Source of the DNA: JANSWO01 sp964351875
GTDB taxonomy: Bacteria > Pseudomonadota > Gammaproteobacteria > Pseudomonadales > Azotimanducaceae
Direction: 5' to 3'
DNA length: 17,821 bases
Assembly: GCA_964351875.1 (NCBI GenBank)
Contig: CAYGQC010000076.1
Coordinates: 1 to 17,821 of the forward strand
Shown: positions 14,193 through 17,821 of the stretch, one piece after another
How positions within the stretch are numbered: position 1 is the stretch's first letter
Layout of the letters: each line of letters starts with the position of its first letter
Made by a program: the position numbers and the translations under genes
The notes under the pieces: generated by a model
Told to the model about the DNA's origin: nothing
The model's database searches: none
Seen by the model: the letters and a program-made list of their open reading frames with translations, nothing else

Positions 14193-14742
14193 TTGAGGAC
14201 ACACGTTCCGTTCCGCTTGAGGACACACATTCCGCTTGAGGACACACGTTTCCGATTTGTGCGTTATGGCTGACGCCGCGCTAGGCGATTGCTTCAACTA
14301 ACGTGCCTTTCGCTGCACGCGCTGCTTGAGGACACGCGCTGTTTGAGGACACACGCTCCGTTTGAGGACACACGCCTCCAATTTGTACGTCCTGGCTGAC
14401 GCCGCGCTAGGCAATTGCTTCAACTAACGTGCCTTTCGCTGCCCGCGCTGCTTGAGCGCTCCGTTTGAGGACACACGACTCCGATTTGTACGTCCTGGCT
14501 GACGCCGCGCTAGGCGATTGCCACAACTAATGTACCCTTAGCTGCAAAATNNNNNNNNNNNNNNNNNNNNNNNNNNNNNNNNNNNNNNNNNNNNNNNNNN
14601 NNNNNNNNNNNNNNNNNNNNNNNNNNNNNNNNNNNNNNNNNNNNNNNNNNTGGCTGACGCCGCGCTAGGCGATTGCCACAACTAATGTACCCTTAGCTGC
14701 AAAATCGATTTGAGGACAAAAGTGCCCTGTTGAAGACACACG
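14193..14742. repeat. Composite intergenic repeat array (13-mer plus 65-bp unit)
   Basis: The 747 bases between the convergent LptA-like and SnoaL-like genes contain no credible gene; most of the stretch is this array. The 13-mer TTGAGGACACACG, exact or with few changes, occurs at 14193, 14217, 14236, 14326, 14343, 14362, 14465, 14710 and 14730, with a truncated copy at 14452. Between the 13-mer clusters lies a 65-bp unit at 14252-14316, 14378-14442 and 14481-14545, and part of a copy again after the gap (14651-14700). The first two units differ at only five positions. Each unit contains CGCC-GCGCTA-GGCG, able to form a short hairpin. A decayed unit starts near 14743. All copies are in the same direction. 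The convergent position and internal hairpin are like REP/BIME-type extragenic elements, but I do not recognise this family. Confidence 0.85.
14551..14650. other. Assembly gap (100 N) inside the repeat array
   Basis: Exactly 100 N. The 55 bases before it (14496-14550) are identical to the 55 after it (14651-14705). The true length and the number of repeat units here are unknown; the gap may be zero or negative if the two ends are the same copy. Confidence 0.97.
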
Positions 14743-14824
14743 CCTACGGGTTGTACGTCTGCACTCACACAGTTCTCAGCGAAGTCTCACGCAATCTAAC
14801 CCTGCCGCACCTCCGCGCGCCCTA

Positions 14825-15310
14825 TCACCTCGCATCCTTCGCCAAACGTTCCGCACCCCGCTGCGCGGCTAGCGTCATAATGTTGCGGTTGCCGCGATTC
14901 CAGAAAACGTTGAGGGTCACGCCGGCGATTTTCCATCCCTGCTCGGTTCTCACGACAACGTCGTCGTAGTAACCACCAAGCGCGTAGTCAGGGCTGCCAC
15001 CATCGTGGCGAAAAAAGTGCTCGGCTTTCATGTACATACGCAATCGCGCTCGCTCGCCGTCGGGCTCGATATCGACAACCGGGTTTGTCATCACATGCTG
15101 AGTTGCATCCAAGCCGGTAAACAATACTTTGCAGCTATCGACCCAGGTGTCCGCTGGCATATCGGCCGCGGGCTGGCCGCTGTAACTCGAAAAGTCCATG
15201 TGAATGACGTCCGAGAAGATGCTCCGGTAGAGCTTCCAATCTCGCGTATCGATCCCTAGCGCATACTCATATCTGAGTCGAACTATGTCGTTGAAGTCTT
15301 TGAATTCCAT
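14825..15310 (-). CDS. SnoaL-like / NTF2-like domain protein (161 aa)
   Basis: This is a single-domain protein of the NTF2-like superfamily, SnoaL-like branch, a cone-shaped alpha+beta barrel used by dehydratases, isomerases and polyketide cyclases. The typical order is visible: an N-terminal helix pair (FNDIVRLRYEYALGIDTRDWKLYRSIFSD), then strands with TQHVMTNPVVDIEPDGERARLR, the segment YALGGYYDDVVVRTEQGWKI and a final VFWNRGN strand. His72 and Tyr14 or Asp21 lie where catalytic residues are often found in the family, but this is not proof of activity. The ATG at 15310 is chosen because GGAG lies 8 bases before it; the frame is open to 15430. It is divergent, 122 bases away, from the luciferase-like oxidoreductase, which suggests a shared catabolic or biosynthetic role. 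Its 3' end faces the repeat array. Confidence 0.88.
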   Translation of the reverse strand: MEFKDFNDIVRLRYEYALGIDTRDWKLYRSIFSDVIHMDFSSYSGQPAADMPADTWVDSCKVLFTGLDATQHVMTNPVVDIEPDGERARLRMYMKAEHFFRHDGGSPDYALGGYYDDVVVRTEQGWKIAGVTLNVFWNRGNRNIMTLAAQRGAERLAKDAR

Positions 15311-15432
15311 TGCTTTACTCCTAGAGAATATTGCCAACGGCCGGTCACTCACTCGTCCTTTGCTACGATGCCTGGCAGCCTGAGAAAACCCTTGGGCAGG
15401 ACAATGATTACCGACAGCTACAGGGGACACCA

Positions 15433-16338
15433 GTGCAGTTCTACGCCAACCTTCCTATGCCATTGAACTTCGACCTCGCAGCGTGGGCTCAACAGCGCGA
15501 AAGCGCCGGTTGGGACGGCATCTGCGCGAGTGACCACCTCTGGGTGAACGACAACCCATATCCGCACGTATTCGCAACGTTGGGCGCAATGGCCCAGGCG
15601 ACAACGCGGATCCGACTCACCTCGTCGTTCGCCAACAACCTGTTCCGCTCTCCCGTGGAATTTGCCCAGGCAGCCCTGACCATCGCCTATCTCTCCAACG
15701 GACGCTTCGATGCCGGGCTGGGCGCGGGTTGGCTCGAAGACGAAATGACACTCACCGGGCGGCGCTACCCGTCGGGTGGCGAACGCGTCACGATGTACCG
15801 CGAAGCGATGACCATCGTGCGCGACATCTTTCACACCGGGCAGTGCGACTTCGAGGGTGAGGTGTACCAGGTTCACACGTCCAGCAAGCGCTTGTTCGGC
15901 AATCCTGCCTCGCCGCCACCCCTCATCGGTGCTGCGTCTGGTCCTCGAGCACTCCGGGAGATCACACCCCTGGTCGATCGAATGGAAATCAAGGCCAGCG
16001 GCCGCTCAACGCGCGGCGGCAGCCTGGATATGGCGACGTTCGCAACCATTACCGAGGACGAGGTCAAAGCGGCGATTGAGCGGGTGCGCGATATTCGGCC
16101 AGACTTGCCACTCGGCGGCTTTCTTCTGGTAGCGGTGGGTGACACCGAACCAGTGCGGCAACTGAAACAGATGATGGGCGACGCCTATCTCGCGCGCTTC
16201 ATGGGCGAACCCGAAGCCGTCGCGCTGGCGTTGACCGACATTGGCGAACTCGGCATCGATCGGCTTCAACTCACACCCCTCGCACCGGGCTCTCTTGAAG
16301 CACTCGAACCATTCCTCACCACCATGCAGGGGGCATGA
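15433..16338 (+). CDS. Luciferase-like (LLM class) flavin/F420-dependent oxidoreductase
   Basis: This 301-residue protein belongs to the bacterial luciferase-like TIM-barrel superfamily, which uses FMN or F420. Family features are a first strand with QFYANLPMPL, the GWDGICASDH segment, IRLTSSFANNLFRSPVEFAQAA, the hallmark LSNGRFDAGLGAGWLEDE, and a late segment with GEPEAVALALTDIGELGIDRLQL. The frame is open from 15331, but the GTG at 15433 is preferred: GGGG lies 6 bases before it and the domain begins at once, as is usual in the family; the 34 extra residues look non-coding. The cofactor and substrate cannot be fixed; F420 use is uncommon in proteobacteria, so FMN is a fair alternative. The stop is 2 bases from the cupin ATG, so the two genes are in one operon. 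Confidence 0.9.
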   Translation: MQFYANLPMPLNFDLAAWAQQRESAGWDGICASDHLWVNDNPYPHVFATLGAMAQATTRIRLTSSFANNLFRSPVEFAQAALTIAYLSNGRFDAGLGAGWLEDEMTLTGRRYPSGGERVTMYREAMTIVRDIFHTGQCDFEGEVYQVHTSSKRLFGNPASPPPLIGAASGPRALREITPLVDRMEIKASGRSTRGGSLDMATFATITEDEVKAAIERVRDIRPDLPLGGFLLVAVGDTEPVRQLKQMMGDAYLARFMGEPEAVALALTDIGELGIDRLQLTPLAPGSLEALEPFLTTMQGA

Positions 16339-16340
16339 CC

Positions 16341-16694
16341 ATGACTATTTCCATCAAACACCGGGCGTTCGCGGACAGGGACGAGGCCATGGTCGATATA
16401 CAGCGCTGCGGCACGTGGCCAACCACGTTCGTATCCGGCAAATCTGATGGTCTGCAACTGCACTGGCATGATCACGACGTTATCGCCTATGTGATCGAAG
16501 GAGAAACCTCGTTCTTCGACGCGGCCCAGGACAAGCACCTGCCCATCACTGCCGGCGACAAAGTGACTATCCCACGCGGAACCGTCCACGCCGAAGGCCC
16601 GGTAGAAGACCGGATCGTCTACCTGCTCGCGACTCCTGAAGCGATGAAGAGCAAAGATTTTCTGCGGCTGCAGGATCCTGATCACGCGCCCTGA
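16341..16694 (+). CDS. Cupin domain protein (117 aa)
   Basis: This is a small single-domain cupin. Motif 1 is LHWHDHDVIAYVIEG and motif 2 is AGDKVTIPRGTVHAEG. Metal ligands in motif 1 are normally two His in HxH and a Glu four residues later. Here His41 and His43 are present (HWH), followed by His45, but the Glu position is Val47; the motif 2 His is at about 83. Metal binding may therefore use a different set, or be lost. An ATG also occurs at 16335, overlapping the previous stop (ATGA), but AGGGGG (16328-16333) is spaced 7 bases from the ATG at 16341 and only one base from the earlier one, so I chose 16341. It follows the LLM oxidoreductase by 2 bases and probably serves the same pathway. 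The substrate is unknown. Confidence 0.85.
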   Translation: MTISIKHRAFADRDEAMVDIQRCGTWPTTFVSGKSDGLQLHWHDHDVIAYVIEGETSFFDAAQDKHLPITAGDKVTIPRGTVHAEGPVEDRIVYLLATPEAMKSKDFLRLQDPDHAP

Positions 16695-16837
16695 GACGTT
16701 GCCGTCCCATCGACAGACAAACAAATATGCACCGAGCGCGCAACGGGCCTACCGGAACTCGGACAAACTGCTACGGTCACAGTAGAGCCGCGCAAAGTAC
16801 CGCGCTGGTCGTATTGGATGAGACAGGATTTCGACGG

Positions 16838-17821
16838 ATGACAAAACACAGCGCGGGCCAAGAACGCCTGGGTAGCGTATCGATACTCCAAACGCCGCTG
16901 CTCAACCGCGGCAGCGCATTCAGTCTCGCCGAGCGGCGAGAACTCGGCATCGAAGCTCTGCTGCCTGCAGGCGTCAACTCGCTTCAGCAGCAAGCTGCGC
17001 GCGCGTACAAAGTTGTGGCATCCCAGGCATCACCGATAGGCAGATATCGAGAGTTGATGAGCCTGCAGGATCGCAACGAATATCTGTTCTATCGCGTCAT
17101 GCTCGACCATCTGCCGGAGTTTCTACCCGTGGTGTACACACCCACGGTGGGGGAAGCGGCGCAGAAATTCTCAGAAGTGTTTCAGCGCGGACGTGGGCTA
17201 TGGATCACGCCAAATCATCGTGGCAGGATTCGAGAGGTGATCAGTGATGCGGTGGGCAAGAAGCCCGTCAGGCTGTTAGTCGTCACTGACAACGAAGCTA
17301 TCCTCGGCCTTGGTGACCAGGGTGCTGGCGGCATGACCATCTCCATCGGAAAGCTTGCGCTTTATACCGCCTGCGCAGGCATCGCTCCCGAACAGACGCT
17401 ACCGATCTCCCTCGACGTTGGCACTAACAATGTCGAACTGCGCAACGACCCAAATTATCTCGGCCTGTGTGAACCCCGGCTAACAGGCGAGGCTTATGAT
17501 GAGTTAGTCGAGGAATTTGTCTGCGCGATCGAGAGTTTGTTTCCAGGTGCGCTGCTGCAATGGGAAGACTTCCGCAAAGATAACGCGCTCAACATCCTCG
17601 ATCGCTACCGGTCACGGCTGCCGTCGTTCAACGATGACATTCAAGGCACCGGGGCGGTCACACTTGCTGGCGTTTTCTCCGCTCTTAGAATCAAGAATGA
17701 GCGGCTGACTGACCAGCGCTTTCTCATCTACGGCGCTGGGGCTGCCGGACTGGGGATTGCCCGTCAGATAAAGGCAGCCCTTATCGAAGCAGGCATCCAA
17801 GGGCAGGACCTGGATAGCCAT
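16838..17821 (+). CDS. NAD-type malic enzyme, 5' part (328 residues, cut by window end)
   Basis: Malic enzyme converts malate to pyruvate and CO2 with reduction of NAD(P). The frame runs without a stop to the last base; the full family length is about 540-570 residues, so roughly 40 per cent is missing. Visible motifs are RNEYLFYR (79-86), VVYTPTVGE with Tyr100, DNEAILGLGDQGAGG (151-165), Lys172 in IGKLALYTA, LDVGTNN (192-198), QWEDF with Glu243 and Asp244, FNDDIQGTGAV with Asp267, and a Rossmann start at FLIYGAGAAGLG (296-305). The Arg that binds malate in human ME2 (Arg165, in DGERILGLGD) is Ala154 here. The two-Glu/Asp metal site and general-base Lys are kept. AGGA lies 9 bases before the ATG. 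It is 143 bases after the cupin gene, in a gap where I see no gene, so it may have its own promoter. Confidence 0.93.
   Translation, partial: MTKHSAGQERLGSVSILQTPLLNRGSAFSLAERRELGIEALLPAGVNSLQQQAARAYKVVASQASPIGRYRELMSLQDRNEYLFYRVMLDHLPEFLPVVYTPTVGEAAQKFSEVFQRGRGLWITPNHRGRIREVISDAVGKKPVRLLVVTDNEAILGLGDQGAGGMTISIGKLALYTACAGIAPEQTLPISLDVGTNNVELRNDPNYLGLCEPRLTGEAYDELVEEFVCAIESLFPGALLQWEDFRKDNALNILDRYRSRLPSFNDDIQGTGAVTLAGVFSALRIKNERLTDQRFLIYGAGAAGLGIARQIKAALIEAGIQGQDLDSH

Noticed and set aside
14252..14545. Integron attC sites in the 65-bp units.
   Set aside because: The AACTAAC element does not fit the RYYYAAC/GTTRRRY core pair, and there is no cassette structure or integrase in the window.
14193..14742. 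CRISPR array.
   Set aside because: Repeats are only 13 bases, spacing is irregular, the material between them is itself repeated, and no cas genes are near.
15331..15432. N-terminal 34-residue extension of the LLM oxidoreductase.
   Set aside because: It does not resemble the family, and a GTG with a well-spaced GGGG lies exactly where the domain begins.

Overview
The window looks like chromosomal DNA from a Gram-negative bacterium, most likely a free-living gammaproteobacterium. Three proteins carry lipobox-type signal sequences, there is an LptA/OstA-like periplasmic protein, and the gene families present (TauD-like dioxygenase, DUF3604, cytoplasmic-type gamma-glutamyltransferase, luciferase-like oxidoreductase, NAD-type malic enzyme) are common there. 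This is an inference; no rRNA, tRNA or taxonomic marker gene is present. One run of exactly 100 N flanked by identical 55-base ends suggests a short-read scaffold, perhaps metagenomic.

Layout. 1-3.4 kb: a four-helix membrane protein of unknown function (+) whose 3' end overlaps that of an ABC exporter half-transporter (-), then a small unknown gene (+). 3.4-6.1 kb, all on the minus strand: an unknown small membrane protein and a D-2-hydroxyacid dehydrogenase with GTGA stop/start overlap, then an MFS transporter behind a 13-bp tandem repeat. 6.1-8.4 kb, divergent on plus: a signal-peptide-less gamma-glutamyltransferase homologue followed closely by a DJ-1/PfpI protein. 8.5-10.7 kb (-): two tandem uncharacterised lipoproteins and a TauD/TfdA-type Fe(II)/2-oxoglutarate dioxygenase. 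10.7-14.1 kb (+): a cysteine-rich zinc-knuckle protein, a DUF3604 lipoprotein with PHP-like metal motifs, and a solitary LptA/OstA-like exported protein. 14.1-14.8 kb: a gene-free, repeat-rich convergent intergenic region holding nine copies of a 13-mer and copies of a 65-bp unit, interrupted by the assembly gap. 14.8-16.7 kb: a SnoaL/NTF2-like protein (-) divergent from a luciferase-like oxidoreductase and a cupin (+). 16.8 kb to the end: the first 328 residues of an NAD-type malic enzyme, cut by the window edge.

The genes read as accessory small-molecule metabolism (oxidoreductases, transporters, a hydrolase/transferase, a detoxification-like protein) rather than one pathway. I did not find a defence system, prophage, CRISPR array, IS element or obvious new multi-gene machine. 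The most unusual material is the 14.2-14.7 kb repeat array, followed by the pair of novel lipoproteins, the cysteine-rich gene beside the TauD-like gene with a perfect inverted repeat between them, and the malic enzyme with Ala at a normally catalytic Arg position.
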